Shown here piece after piece: positions 38,301 through 46,902 of a DNA stretch of 64,000 nt. The stretch comes from Flavobacterium fluvii (GTDB taxonomy: Bacteria > Bacteroidota > Bacteroidia > Flavobacteriales > Flavobacteriaceae), in contig NZ_FQWB01000001.1 of assembly GCF_900129545.1 (NCBI RefSeq), forward strand, positions 558,001 to 622,000, written 5' to 3'. How positions within the stretch are numbered: the first letter of the stretch is position 1; each line of letters begins with the position of its first letter. The notes under the pieces were generated by a model. The model made no database searches. It had not been told where the DNA came from and was given only the letters and a program-made list of their open reading frames with translations. The position numbers were made by a program, and so were the translations under genes.

Positions 38301-41300
38301 TTTCCTGCTTGATAAGAACCGCCATTATTAATACTGTAAGTCAATGTTCCAAGCCCACCAGAACCTGCGGCGGTGATAGTGTAACTTCCCACTCCCAAAC
38401 ATTGTCCTGTAGCAGAAGCCTTAACTGTAGGTATTGGATCTGTAGCAATGACAATGTCATACTTAATTGTACATCCATTAGCGTCTTTTATCCAAACGTC
38501 CCAATTTGCATTCGTCACAGGATTTAAATTGGCTACGTTAGCAGCTACATAATCTGTTGTTATTGGAGCCACTCCGTCTTGTTTGTAGGCATAAGTATAA
38601 GAAGCCGTTCCTCCTGCTGCAGTAACCGTAACCTGTGAAGTTGGTGTAAAACAGTTGGCGTTTACTTGTGCTATGCTTGCTGATAAAGCAGCTGTAGGTT
38701 GCGTTATTGTAATTGATGTAGGAGCAATACAGCCTGTAGTTTCATCTGTAAAGACAACATTATAAGTAGTAGTCCCTCCTAGATTTGGCAAAGTAAACAC
38801 TGCAGCCGTTTGACCCGTGACGGCAGTTGCTCCATTCACGCTATAACTATAGGTTGTAAATCCGCTTACATTGTAACGTATCGAACCTGTCGTGTTTCCA
38901 AAACAATCAACATCCTTCAATTTTGTTGCTATAACCGCAATTGGCGTAACTGGATTTACAATATGTGATTCCGTATAATAACAGCCATTGGCATCCGTAA
39001 CTTTAAAGATGTAAGTTCCCGGAGATAATCCCGCAAAAACGCCTGATGTATTTGAAGTCGCAGAGGCAGTTGGAAATATAATTTCGTAAGTCAATGTCCC
39101 CACTCCATTTGTTGCACTAGTTGTTACGGTTGTTGTGGTCGCAGTACACGTTATTGGTGTAGCCGTAAAGCCCAAATCCGTTGGTGGGTTTAATTTTAAT
39201 AAGATGCCACTGCCTGATACAACACAACCTTTGGCATCTCTAACACTATAAGTATAAGGTTGATCCGATCCATTATCATTCAATGTTAATGTATTTACAG
39301 CACTGTAGCCACTTCCATTAAAACTGTATTGGTATGGTGCTGTTCCTGTTCCTAATGTTGAAGTTACTGTTACTGTTGCCGCTTGTTTCGTATTAGTGGC
39401 ACTACATGCAAATGGAGTTACTGATGCTGTAGCCGCTAAAGCAGCAGGCTGTGTCAGGGTAACCATTTTAGTAATGTAACAATCCTTGCTGTCTTTAACA
39501 TAAAAAGTATGTGTTCCATCTCCTAAACCTGTGAATAAAGATCCCGGAACATAAGTAACCCCATCTTTGCTGTAAGTGTAAGGTGCTACTCCTCCTGATG
39601 GAATTATTTGTACCGCACCATCCAAAGCACCATCACAAGATGGATTAACATCGGTAGTGGTTGCCGTTATCGGAACCAATGGATTTATTGTTGTCGTGGC
39701 GGTAGTCGTACAGTTGTTGGCATCAGTAATTCTAAATTGGAAAGTTCCAGCCGCTAAAGTCGAGTACACATTGGTTCCCATTGCGACATACGTACTTCCA
39801 CCATCAGTGGAAACTGCATATGAATACGGGCTTTTTCCTCCTGCTGCCGTAATTGTAATAATTGCTGCTGGCCATATTGTACAATCCAACTCTTTTGTAA
39901 TCGCCGGCAAAACAGTTAACTGTGGATAAACGATGTAAGTTGTTGTTGCTACACATCCGCTGGCATCTTTAAGGCTTAAAGTATAAGTTCCCGCAGCATT
40001 GATTGTGAAATTTGGACTGGATTGATATCCACTACCGATGCTGTAAGTTGGCACTCCAACATATGTTCCCGTAATGCTAATGTTAATTGGTGATCCAACA
40101 TAACATTGGATGGCAGGTGTGTCAATCGTGGGTAAAGCATCACTTATCACGGTTACCGTGGTGGTTGCGATACAGCCTTTGGCATCTTTTACATAAACAT
40201 CCCAAATTAAATTGGTAGCCGAGTTTGTGTCAACTGTTACTACATTGCTATTATTATAAGTTGTCGGAGCCGTTGCACCCGAAATTACTGCTGCATAAGT
40301 ATAATTTATTGTTCCTCCTGAAGCAGTTATGGTAATTTGTGAATCGTCATTGTTACAGTTAACATGGGTTGCAGTTGCAGAAGATGCTACTAAAACAGAG
40401 GGTTGCGTTATTGTTACTGAAGCATTCGCAGTACAACCGGTTACCTCATCAGTAATCAAAATCGCATAGGTTCCCGCAGATTGATTGGCCAGGTTGATGG
40501 TTGTTGCTGTTTGTCCCGTAATAGTTGAGTCTCCATTAATACTATAACTATAGGTTCCCGAAAATCCGGAAACAGTATATTGAACCGATCCCGTATTTCC
40601 TCCATTACACAAAACATCACTCAATTTGTTTCCGATAACCGCAATTGGCGTAACTGGATTTACAATATATGATTCCGTATAATAACATTCATTGTCATCG
40701 GTTACTTTAAAGATGTAAGTTCCCGGTGATAATCCCGCAAAAACACCTGTCGTGTTTGAAGTTGCAGCAGTTAGAGGAAAAGTAATTTCATAAGTCAGCG
40801 TACCAACCCCTGTTCCAACAGTAGGTGTTACCGTAACTGTACTCGTTGTTGCATTACAAGTAATGGCAGAGTTGGTTATAGTGCCAACAATTGGTGAATT
40901 TAATTTTAATAAGGTACCACTACCTGATACAATACAACCTTTAGCATCTCTTACACTATAAGTATAAGGCTGATCCGATCCATTATCATTCAATGTTAAT
41001 GTATTTGCAGCACTGTAGCCGCTTCCATTAAAACTGTATTGATATGGTGCTGTTCCTGTGGTAGGAACTGCAATGGTTATCGTCGCTGATTGTTTGGTGT
41101 TGGTAGCGCTACAACTAAAGGCTGTTGCTGTTGCAGAAACAACCAAAGCAGTAGGCTGTGTCAGGGTAACCGTTTTAGTAATAAAACATGCATTGCTGTC
41201 CTTGATGTAAAAAGTATAGGTTCCGTCTCCCAAACCTGAAAACAATGAACCCGAAACATAAGTAGTTCCATCTTTGCTATATGTGTAAGGTCCTATTCCT

Positions 41301-44300
41301 CCTGATGGAATTATTTGTACCGACCCATCCAAAACTCCACTACATGAAGGATTAACATCGGTAGTGGTTGCCGTTATCGGAACCAATGGATTTATCGTTG
41401 CTGTAGTTGTTGTAATACAACCTTTGGAATCAGTAATTTGGAATTGATAAGTACTTCCAACAGCAGTGGTATAAGTAAAAGTAGTCGCAGTTGGATATGC
41501 AATTGTTCCGGGTCCAGTTCCAGAAAGTACCGTTACCGTAAAAGGAGCCGTTCCACCAGAAATAGTTCCCGTAATTACAGCATTAGGACTGGCGGTACAA
41601 TCCAATGTTTTGATATTGGTAATTGCCGTTGTCAATTGAGGCGCAATGACAATATTACTTATGGTCGCAGTACAATTGTAACTGTCTGTAACGATTATGT
41701 TGTGGGTTCCTGTTCCCACATTGGAGAACGTATTGCTGTTTTGAGCAGGAGCTCCGTCTAAACTATAAACAAAAGGCGAAGTTCCTCCTGAGACATTTAC
41801 TACCAATGAAGCCTGATTCAAGCTGTCAAAACAGAGGTCTGAACTTGGATCCAAAGTAGCCGTTAAAGTTGGTGGAGCCACGACATTTATCGCAGCACCA
41901 ACTGCGCTAACACATCCATTGGCATCTTTTACGAAAACAGTATAATTTCCTGCAAGCACATTGGTAAACTGTGCGTTTACTTGGTATGGTCGAATTACTG
42001 CAACTCCAGCGGCATCCCTCAATTCGTATTGGTAAGCCAAAGTTCCTCCTGCCCCAACTGCCGAAACGGTAGCCCCTGTAGAACAAGTAGCTGCCGTGGT
42101 TACCGAAGCCGTAACCGTAAGAGGTGATGGAGCCGTGATAATTTGAGAAAATGTTTTAACGCAAGTTCCAGTCGAAGTGGCATCGTAACGTATTAAAATT
42201 GCATAAGTGCCATTGGCCAATCCTGTAATAGTGTAAGGAGAAGTCAATTGGGTATTCCAAGTCGTTCCGTTATTTGTGGAATATTGAAACCCTTTTGTGG
42301 CATCAAAATTTTGTGCCGCAATAGTAATTTCACCATCATTTGCTCCAGAACAACTCACATTCTTGAATCCCGTGATGGAAGCATCAAAGGCTTTGCCAGT
42401 TGACACTGTTATGGTGAAATCTTTGGTAGTGATACACGATTTTGGTAATTGATAGACTATTATGTCATCAATTAAAGCGTCATTCCCATTATATAGAATA
42501 CTACCAGAACGGATTTTAAATGTCAAATTAGTGTTATTCCCTGGATTTAGAGACAATGATTTTAGATTCCAAATCTCATTATTCTCAATTACACCTGTTG
42601 CTTGTGAAGCCACTACCACGCCTGAACCATTTACTAATTCTATTATGAAATCCGGTTTAGCTCCAGTTCGAGAAGCTCGTATCAAATTAGCAAGATACAA
42701 ATCCACTTTTATGTCTTGATTTGGAATAATATCGACAATGGGTTTGCTGTATAAAACGCCATAAGGTCCAGCTGCAGAGCCAATATTAACCAATAAATAT
42801 CTTCCATTTGCATTCGTTCCATTGCTTGTATGATCCGTAAAGTGGTACCAAGCTCCAGAATTATTACTACTTGGATCGTCTGGTCTCCAAAAAAAGCTGG
42901 CCACGGAATATTGGTTGTCTTCGACTGATCTTGTTGTACAAGCATAAGGTGCCAATACATGCTGATCGTTAAAACAATAAGCGCTTGCAATCCCCGGACT
43001 TGTGGTTGGCGCTCCAGATCCAAAATCTTCTTTCAACAAGTTGCTATAAGTGGGAACGCTTAATAATTTATAGGAAACACTGACCGTATGAGTTCCTGAA
43101 GGCACATTGGTAAAAACATTGGATGGAACATTCGTATTCGGAACACCGTCCAAAAGATATTGGTAACTATAATTGGCTCCTCCATTATTGGTTACGGTCA
43201 CTGTACTGGTTGCAGTACCATCGCAATTGAAAACAGCTTCATCAACGCTAATAGTTGGTTCAACTGGTTTGGGGTCAATAATGATATTAGGCATACTGAA
43301 AATACATCCGTTAGCATCCCTGATGTACACCGTGTAAGTTCCTGGAGCTTTGTAAGCATCATTAACGCTTGTCCAAGTTGATTGATTGTCATAACTATAT
43401 TCATAAGGAGCAGTTCCTCCTTGCGGATTGGTAATGCGTATTTTTCCTTCTCCCGAAGGGCCGCAACCAGCCAATTCGGACACTCCTGCCGATGCAGTCA
43501 AAGCTGTGCTTGGCTGAGTTATAGTTATTGGTTGCATTGTGCCATAACAAACGGATGTTCCTAAAGTGTAACGCACAATGGTATTGTAAGTTCCTGCAAA
43601 TAAGTTGGAGAATGTTGGTGTCAGTAAATAAGTAACGCCATTGTCAATACTGTACGCCAAGGTATATCCATTGGCATTCGTTACATTAAAATTAATCACT
43701 CCCGTGTTGTCATTGTAGCATTTAATATCGGTATGGCTCATCGTATAAACCGGAGGCGGTATTGCAGCAACCGTAATTGAAGTGGTTGTCGTACAATTGT
43801 TGCTGTCCTCAACGACAATATTATAAATTCCTCCTGTTGGAAGTGGATTTGTAACTGCAATTTGTGGTGTACTTTGGAAAACAGTGGTGCTGTTTACATA
43901 ATAAATGAAAGGAGGAGTTCCTCCAACAGGATATACAGTTATCTCCCCATCGGTGCAAGTCAATGGTTTGGTAATTGCAGCCGTTGCGGTCAACAAATCT
44001 GGCTCTTTTATTTCAACAGTGTTGGAATAATCACAACCATCATCTGTCCTGACTCTTACTGTATAAACTCCTGGATTCAAATTCGAAAATTGATACTCGT
44101 TAGCTGCTATTGGGCCAACACTGTTAACCAAAGTTGCTCCTTGGGAAACACTAAAAAAATATTGCGGAAGCGCATCATTGGCTACCAATTTTATGGCTCC
44201 TTTGTCTCCTTTACAAAGAGGTTGGGTCAGGAAAGTGGAAACCGTAAAATTTCTTTGTCTAATAAGGATGTCGGGAACCGAGAAAATACAAGGATTTGCA

Positions 44301-46786
44301 TTCACGCCTACCTGTTTGATGTAAACAGTATATGAACCTGCATTTATAACCGGGAAACTTGCATTTGGAAAAACATTGCTGGATTGATAAGGACCTGCGG
44401 AATTTAAGCTGTATTCATAGCCTGAAGGTACGCCTCCAACTGTTATTTGTCCATTAGTAGTACAAAGAATGTCCTTGGAAGTAACCGTGGGATTCAAAAA
44501 ATTTTGATATACATTAAAATAAAACTGGCTAAAACAGCCTCCTGTATATCTTATGGTAAGCCTGAACTGGCCTGAAGTGTTTGCCGTATAATCTGCCCCA
44601 GTGCCTACAAGCGACCAAGTACAAGACGTGTTTTCATTGGCGCAATCAGGATTGACAACAGCCACGCAACTACCTTCATTCAATTTGTACCATTCAATCG
44701 CTGTTGCATCGCTAATTCCTGTTCGGATTACTCGAGTATCATTGGCACCACAAAGAAAGAGATTCGGCAATTTTTTTCCGTCATCGGGACAGGTTACCAC
44801 CTCACCCAGATAAGGCAATTGCGCATAAGGAATTACGGGATTGGTGTTGGTAACCCCAAAATGCTTTACCGTAATCTCTTCAACGATACTTTTACAAGTG
44901 GATGCCGCGGTGTTATGAACATAATAAGTACCTATTTGTGTTGCGGTAAACGTTTGTCCAGTGCCAATTGGAGAACTACCGTCTGGATTTCTGGACCAGG
45001 AATAGGTGCTGTAACCATCCGAGGCTTTCAGTACCACGCTGGAGCCACATAAAATTACATTTTGGGTAAACTTGCAATTGGTAATATCTACCAAAAAATT
45101 CGTGGATTCTGGAGAACCTAATTTACAGGCAGTCGAGGCAAAACTACCTTCTTCCTGAAATACATTGGTGTTAATCACCCCTTGATAGGTCGCAAAAGCC
45201 TGGTTCTTTATTTCATTGGAACAAGCCGTAGTCAGACTATTACAATCAGGAACCACTTGTACATTTATACGTATTGTGTAAATACCGTCATTAACTTCTA
45301 CCGAAGTGTTTGGAATATTGAAAATAACTGTCCTTGTAAGTGGATCATAGGACTTAAATGTTGCTCCACCTGCATTGGAATAATCTATATTGGTGGCGGG
45401 ATTAAATGTGATATTTATGGGAAGTATATCTTTGATTGTAAAATTTTTGACATTATCATTACCCACACTTTGATAACTGATTTCATAGGTCAAACTTTGT
45501 CCTAAAGTAACATTACCGCCACCAACGTTAACCCCTGAAGTGTTTTTTACTATTTTGGTCAGGTCAATTTTTGGTGCAATAATGTCTACTGCATAAGCAC
45601 TAAAAAAAGCATAAACGGGATCCGCCTGTCCCTTGGCCACCTGCAAGGTAAAATCGGTAGAAGTCTGATTGTTGTCAATGTATTCGGGGTCTGCACCGAT
45701 AACTTCCAAAACACCGGTATCATAACCCAAGGTATTGGTTCCGGAAGGATTTCTAGGAGTTGAAACTCCATTGGTATTTTCTATTGTGGAGATGAAAAAA
45801 TTATTGGCAGGTCGCAAAGGGGTCACGACTTGCTTTGTTCCAAATTCCAGTTTAGTTCCCCCTTGAGGTTTATCTCCGTCCAAAGCTGCATAAGCAAATT
45901 GTAAATCTACATTACCCGATGGTGGGGTTGTAAATCCAGTAACAGGAATTTTTTCAGTATGGGCTGAATATATATGACTAAATCCATCAAAGACACTAAA
46001 TGATTTCATGTGAAGACTAGGATCTTCATAAACCACGAAAAGAGTCCAACCGGCTGACAACCCCGTTGTGCCATTAGCACCTGTGCTTGAAATTACATTG
46101 GCCACGGTGTAAGTTCCGGAAAGATTTGTCAAACCTGACAATAAACTGGTTACATCGGCAAAACAGGCATAAGGTGTATTCGAATCGGGAATAATGGGAC
46201 TGGCAATTGCATCATAAACAATCTCGCCATTAATGTCATTGTATGTTGTGGCTCCGGGCAATTTTAATTTCACTTTATTGATATCAGTTCTACTCCCGCT
46301 CTGAAGCATTGCCCCCCAATACAAAGCGGCATAGGCAACCCTGTAACAAGTGGTGGCACTTCCGTCCTTTTGTGGTGGTACTGAAAGATCCGCACTACTG
46401 GAATTGAAAGTCGAAGCATCCCCATCAATATCAATGTACTGCATCGAAATATTCTGGTTGGCTAATGTATTGTCATTAAAAGGAAGATTGTCTTTTCCGA
46501 GAATATTGTTCCCGGCAACAATCATTTTTCCTCTTATGTCTATTTTTTTCCTTATTGAAAAAGTCTTGTAGGTTTGGGCATAAGATGACAAACCGATTAA
46601 CCCTGTTAAGAGAACTAAAATCAGTTTAGAAAAAACAGGTTTTTTTATTGCTTTTATTAATCCATATTCTCCTCCTTTTGTTGAAATTATGGAGCGTTTA
46701 ATCACACGGGAAGAAAACCCTTGTAACAAGAATATTTTGTTGACAATTAAAAAAAAGTCAATAATTAGTAGGTAGTTTTTTTTCAT
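29111..46786 (-). CDS. sprB: SprB: giant repetitive gliding-motility adhesin
   Basis: A 5,891-residue cell-surface adhesin, close in size and build to the SprB that is propelled along the cell during gliding. Order: a 70-residue N-terminus with a late signal peptide (hydrophobic core 52-70, cleavage after SSYA); a globular region (71-400); a DUF11-like domain (about 402-530; KIDLTKIVKNTSG); then several dozen SprB repeats of 70-90 residues. A typical repeat runs VSCNGGTDGTITVNV, GVGPYEYQLN, VFAGL, GTY-V-V-D--GC. One non-repeat jelly-roll-like insert lies near 1250-1450. The C-terminus is a type IX type-B sorting domain (IPNVFTPNGDGDNDGW to the end). Composition is rich in Thr, Asn, Gly. Confidence 0.9.
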   Translation of the reverse strand: MKKNYLLIIDFFLIVNKIFLLQGFSSRVIKRSIISTKGGEYGLIKAIKKPVFSKLILVLLTGLIGLSSYAQTYKTFSIRKKIDIRGKMIVAGNNILGKDNLPFNDNTLANQNISMQYIDIDGDASTFNSSSADLSVPPQKDGSATTCYRVAYAALYWGAMLQSGSRTDINKVKLKLPGATTYNDINGEIVYDAIASPIIPDSNTPYACFADVTSLLSGLTNLSGTYTVANVISSTGANGTTGLSAGWTLFVVYEDPSLHMKSFSVFDGFSHIYSAHTEKIPVTGFTTPPSGNVDLQFAYAALDGDKPQGGTKLEFGTKQVVTPLRPANNFFISTIENTNGVSTPRNPSGTNTLGYDTGVLEVIGADPEYIDNNQTSTDFTLQVAKGQADPVYAFFSAYAVDIIAPKIDLTKIVKNTSGVNVGGGNVTLGQSLTYEISYQSVGNDNVKNFTIKDILPINITFNPATNIDYSNAGGATFKSYDPLTRTVIFNIPNTSVEVNDGIYTIRINVQVVPDCNSLTTACSNEIKNQAFATYQGVINTNVFQEEGSFASTACKLGSPESTNFLVDITNCKFTQNVILCGSSVVLKASDGYSTYSWSRNPDGSSPIGTGQTFTATQIGTYYVHNTAASTCKSIVEEITVKHFGVTNTNPVIPYAQLPYLGEVVTCPDDGKKLPNLFLCGANDTRVIRTGISDATAIEWYKLNEGSCVAVVNPDCANENTSCTWSLVGTGADYTANTSGQFRLTIRYTGGCFSQFYFNVYQNFLNPTVTSKDILCTTNGQITVGGVPSGYEYSLNSAGPYQSSNVFPNASFPVINAGSYTVYIKQVGVNANPCIFSVPDILIRQRNFTVSTFLTQPLCKGDKGAIKLVANDALPQYFFSVSQGATLVNSVGPIAANEYQFSNLNPGVYTVRVRTDDGCDYSNTVEIKEPDLLTATAAITKPLTCTDGEITVYPVGGTPPFIYYVNSTTVFQSTPQIAVTNPLPTGGIYNIVVEDSNNCTTTTSITVAAIPPPVYTMSHTDIKCYNDNTGVINFNVTNANGYTLAYSIDNGVTYLLTPTFSNLFAGTYNTIVRYTLGTSVCYGTMQPITITQPSTALTASAGVSELAGCGPSGEGKIRITNPQGGTAPYEYSYDNQSTWTSVNDAYKAPGTYTVYIRDANGCIFSMPNIIIDPKPVEPTISVDEAVFNCDGTATSTVTVTNNGGANYSYQYLLDGVPNTNVPSNVFTNVPSGTHTVSVSYKLLSVPTYSNLLKEDFGSGAPTTSPGIASAYCFNDQHVLAPYACTTRSVEDNQYSVASFFWRPDDPSSNNSGAWYHFTDHTSNGTNANGRYLLVNIGSAAGPYGVLYSKPIVDIIPNQDIKVDLYLANLIRASRTGAKPDFIIELVNGSGVVVASQATGVIENNEIWNLKSLSLNPGNNTNLTFKIRSGSILYNGNDALIDDIIVYQLPKSCITTKDFTITVSTGKAFDASITGFKNVSCSGANDGEITIAAQNFDATKGFQYSTNNGTTWNTQLTSPYTITGLANGTYAILIRYDATSTGTCVKTFSQIITAPSPLTVTASVTTAATCSTGATVSAVGAGGTLAYQYELRDAAGVAVIRPYQVNAQFTNVLAGNYTVFVKDANGCVSAVGAAINVVAPPTLTATLDPSSDLCFDSLNQASLVVNVSGGTSPFVYSLDGAPAQNSNTFSNVGTGTHNIIVTDSYNCTATISNIVIAPQLTTAITNIKTLDCTASPNAVITGTISGGTAPFTVTVLSGTGPGTIAYPTATTFTYTTAVGSTYQFQITDSKGCITTTTATINPLVPITATTTDVNPSCSGVLDGSVQIIPSGGIGPYTYSKDGTTYVSGSLFSGLGDGTYTFYIKDSNACFITKTVTLTQPTALVVSATATAFSCSATNTKQSATITIAVPTTGTAPYQYSFNGSGYSAANTLTLNDNGSDQPYTYSVRDAKGCIVSGSGTLLKLNSPIVGTITNSAITCNATTSTVTVTPTVGTGVGTLTYEITFPLTAATSNTTGVFAGLSPGTYIFKVTDDNECYYTESYIVNPVTPIAVIGNKLSDVLCNGGNTGSVQYTVSGFSGTYSYSINGDSTITGQTATTINLANQSAGTYAILITDEVTGCTANASVTITQPSVLVASSATATHVNCNNDDSQITITASGGTINYTYAAVISGATAPTTYNNSNVVTVDTNSATNLIWDVYVKDAKGCIATTTVTVISDALPTIDTPAIQCYVGSPINISITGTYVGVPTYSIGSGYQSSPNFTINAAGTYTLSLKDASGCVATTTYIVYPQLTVLPAITKELDCTIWPAAIITITAAGGKSPYSYAVSTDGGSTYVAMGTNVYSTLAAGTFQFRITDANNCTTTATTTINPLVPITATTTDVNPSCDGALDGAVQIIPSGGVAPYTYSKDGVTYVPGSLFTGLGDGTHTFYVKDSKDCYITKMVTLTQPAALAATASVTPFACSATNTKQAATVTVTSTLGTGTAPYQYSFNGSGYSAVNTLTLNDNGSDQPYTYSVRDAKGCVVSGSGILLKLNPPTDLGFTATPITCTATTTTVTTSATNGVGTLTYEIIFPTASATSNTSGVFAGLSPGTYIFKVTDANGCYYTESHIVNPVTPIAVIATKLKDVDCFGNTTGSIRYNVSGFTTYSYSVNGATAVTGQTAAVFTLPNLGGTTTYNVVFTDETTGCIAPTSITITQPTAALSASIAQVNANCFTPTSQVTVTAAGGTASYTYAYKQDGVAPITTDYVAANVANLNPVTNANWDVWIKDANGCTIKYDIVIATDPIPTVKASATGQCLGVGSYTITAAGSGGLGTLTYSINNGGSYQAGNTFVVTTAGSYTIRVKDANGCTADSAPVVVAPQLTLSSVLNKGITCNIDPTLAAAQITITATGGKAPFTYESKEASGSYTAMGSNVFNSSVAGSYTFKVTDANGCSVETTTPIVTTLPVNPDITGVTQTQDIYCNGEATASISVSIDASKGVGPFTYSINGTTFQVSNVFSGLIAGTYTATVKDGNGCIDTETIIINQPDTLNYTLSKKDIECSGLGGTTLGTVTVDVGAGLGGTAPYTYILTNNVGDPTQTETNNPGTNFTFTGLNYGTYSLTVVDANGCSLKKNITVASPPNDLTIDIQSTASCSDGGTVKVTATSGLLGAGPFYFAIYQRDAVSGLYPGVPNVIAGVPDAPYITEDIPGTPTATFTGLTQGVIYSFIVYDMATGCSYIKQATTPTIKVTSLATLRVVTDVTCKGAGDGTVSITLDKEPTAPSGYVAPTSVDYVVYDSKTNLPILPANQVSGIIVGAYPFAMPLIGGLSPGSYYVVITEHGGTNDGCKSATLPFDIYESATDLIVTVSVVKNANCNANSGQIVAIAHGGTTVSREDPSAVPPQVSVPIPYQYQILPDVNPIGIGLEDSPPTASDSNWNFSNTFMKDSGNYIVYVKDAYGCIKQATVTLNTDDVPTITAPTAPICYDGSMPFTITFSGTVDPDIVGGATYSVNGSAFQTSPSFTFNAAGTYNLVIKDGNGCTENVDYEVYPKLNLSATLTKELDCTGIPNAEITLTTTGGNTTLPVNYTYEVSFNSGGFAAASNPYTATTAGTYDFRVTDANNATLCQATTTFTLDPIPTTVFAAPTVTNVSCNGGTDGTITVNVTSGVGPYEYQLNTGTFQSSNVFAGLAAGTTYVITVRDAKSCLYPSAPITITQPTVLTATTFLTTPLTCGAGNAAQPATVTINGVGGTGPYVYSFDLGANYSATNTYQSYVGTAFDVLVKDAKGCVYTLINGVNIPALVPPTDLTFSTTSAVTCLAPGTVEITGHTGGVGILQYETIAPSPIIVPQQTTTTFAGLTPGTYLFQVTDANFCTYQESYTVNPVTNITVSGQLISDVTCNPGANGEVRFTVANFTGTYSYSLDGGTTVITGQTNPIVTVSGLTTASTQNIIVTDEITGCTATTSVTVAQPTPLALVANPFVNANCNFGAQVSVTASGGVAPYSYSYVISGASAGTYSTSASAVLDPAIATSWDVWVKDANGCVITTPLPITIATDALPIIVMPASQCFVGTPLTIDLSIGQTVAVSPATYTINGSNQTSPIYAINAPGTYKLSIVDANGCSSNVVDYVVQPQLSLNAVLTKELDCTTSPDAVVTLTAGGGTTSYTLYEYSTNAGTSYTAMGSNVLTTSTAGAYIFRVTDTQGCQAVSSGVMITPQTTPTFAFTQTNVSCNGGSDGSVVITAANGIAPYQYSIDNGTTYQASNVFTGLNAAGIYTVVVKDSKSCASATSPLTITQPTIVGGTAALTQGLTCGAGNATQAAIVTVTGSGGTGSYQYSFDGGMNYTATNTYSTNIAGMVTAYIKDANGCISTVPATTNVPALNPPTNLDFVSTAVTCSNLTSTVTLTTTNGVGALSYAILSPASATSNVTGASSGIFTGLLPDTYLFQVTDANFCTYQESYTVNSVTNITVSDQLISDVTCNPGTNGEVLFSVANFAGTYTYSINGGIASVPQSNPTITVSGLNSAGTQTIVVTDVVTGCTATTSINVAQPAPLALAANPFINANCNFGAQVSVTASGGVAPYTYSYVISGATAGTYTTSASAVLDPVLGTSWDVYLKDANNCVITTPFPITIATDPLPSGITVPGLSQCPSSTGTYTFTVNVATGMAPFEYSIGSGFQTSPTFTVNAPGTYTVIVKDKNGCTTTAAGLVVISPALQLQAAITTLPSCTDGDGALTLTATGGSGNYDYSIDSGAYQASANVTNIFAGTHTLTVRDVTTNCTKSIPVTFGAATPITGFALSKTDVTCNGGNDGTITATMNPPAVGVNDNPIYTYSIDGGITTQTSAIFSGLTAGNYTVTVTSGRGCVATQTITVAEPAIIVVPAPNVMQFGCNSSSNAMNFATITVTGVTGGSGVYVNYEFLKGGTRVQFGASNVYTEANLLGGSYTVNVYDNKGCIGTTTTPIVLNPFIALDKINIAVNNAITCTNLEDITVSASSIGGTPTNLRYTVADSNATTGVIGANYNFTNTTGVFTGLNIGNYLITVENLDTGCSIQDVHYVSNPNTFDLAISNIVDVTCFGGTNGSANVTIIDRTITATNPDQAGPFSYTIVDALGNPVTSGTSPNAGPFTINALAAGTYSITATLNNSPYCGATKNFTINQPNAALTIAETHTAITCISGNNDGSISASAVGGWPGGYEFQLELGATVVSPWSTKTSFIDLTQGTYTVRARDAKGCSVFVDVLLANPTPIVFTASPSAASVSCFGDRNASITVSPPTGGQGSNYLYTLNTTSMVPATASGPQASPMFSGLGAGTYTITVSDGWGCSATSSTPIVIGEPSVVTASLVVATTQTCNNLTTLTLSAVGGTPPYTYSADGIVYNAATFNPSTTFPVAVGTHHYYVKDANGCTSYISNDIKIDPLPTLMIKLDLSNAVVNCAGDATGVIVATAQGGLGNYVYTLQDASGNPLLAAVQASPGVFTQLVAGGYKVQVSSLDCSTTSALITVTEPSTPITATYVAMDATCNGANNGTIVINASGGTGIIKYAISPRLDQFFVSNKFELLQPGFYEIIAQDQNGCYIHTLGIEIKEPPLIIPSVDPLTIIPEMCFGDNDGAFFLDITGGTMPYSVSLDKINGPFTPGTATQTQFDFTGLSGGDHTVYIRDANLCNAEITVALPASVKLDPKAIVDYDCLNNSPSLTVTVTIDASITNPADVDYALDGSGSYQASNVFTNLSPGIHHITARHSNGCEKDTPDFEILQIDPLTLVLSDGGLNEIVATTTGGSPGYKYTLNEVDFGSQNSFIFYKSGDYTVTVTDSNGCVATATRYFEFIDIKIPNVFTPNGDGDNDGWTPTNTINYPDLIFHVFDRYGRKVGTYREGQSWDGKYNGKELPTGDYWYVLKLQNENDSREFVGHFTLYR
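32950..36420 (-). repeat. Higher-order repeat in sprB, pair 1 (about 1.74-kb period)
   Basis: Long near-identical blocks recur at about 1,740 bp: 32960 with 34700, 33107 with 34846, and 33427 with 35166. Each unit encodes about 580 residues, or seven SprB modules. Confidence 0.75.
38200..41600 (-). repeat. Higher-order repeat in sprB, pair 2 (about 1.70-kb period)
   Basis: Near-identical blocks recur at about 1,702 bp: 38934 with 40636, 39220 with 40922, 39669 with 41371. The module order resembles pair 1 in protein sequence (PPTDLGF and PPTDLTF starts), so all four units share an ancestor. Confidence 0.75.
42435..43050 (-). other. Non-repeat jelly-roll-like module inside SprB
   Basis: About 200 residues between two SprB repeats do not follow the repeat pattern. 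They start NLLKEDFGSGAPTTSPGIAS, continue with GAWYHFTDHTSNGTNANGRY and LLVNIGSAAGPYGVLYSKPI, and end IRSGSILYNGNDALIDDIIV. The last phrase is typical of MAM/lectin-like beta-sandwich domains. Confidence 0.65.
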
Positions 46787-46902
46787 CGAGGTAAAATTGT
46801 TTACTTCAAGTTTATATTTTTCTAAATTAACCAGAGGGGCATCTCGTTAATTTATAATAGATTAAACTCAATAATTTTTTTTCATAATTGATCCGTTATT
46901 TA

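Noticed and set aside
29231..46571. Many plus-strand open frames across the giant gene and its repeats
   Set aside because: All are antisense shadows of sprB, with low-complexity or Ser/Cys-rich translations and no family similarity.
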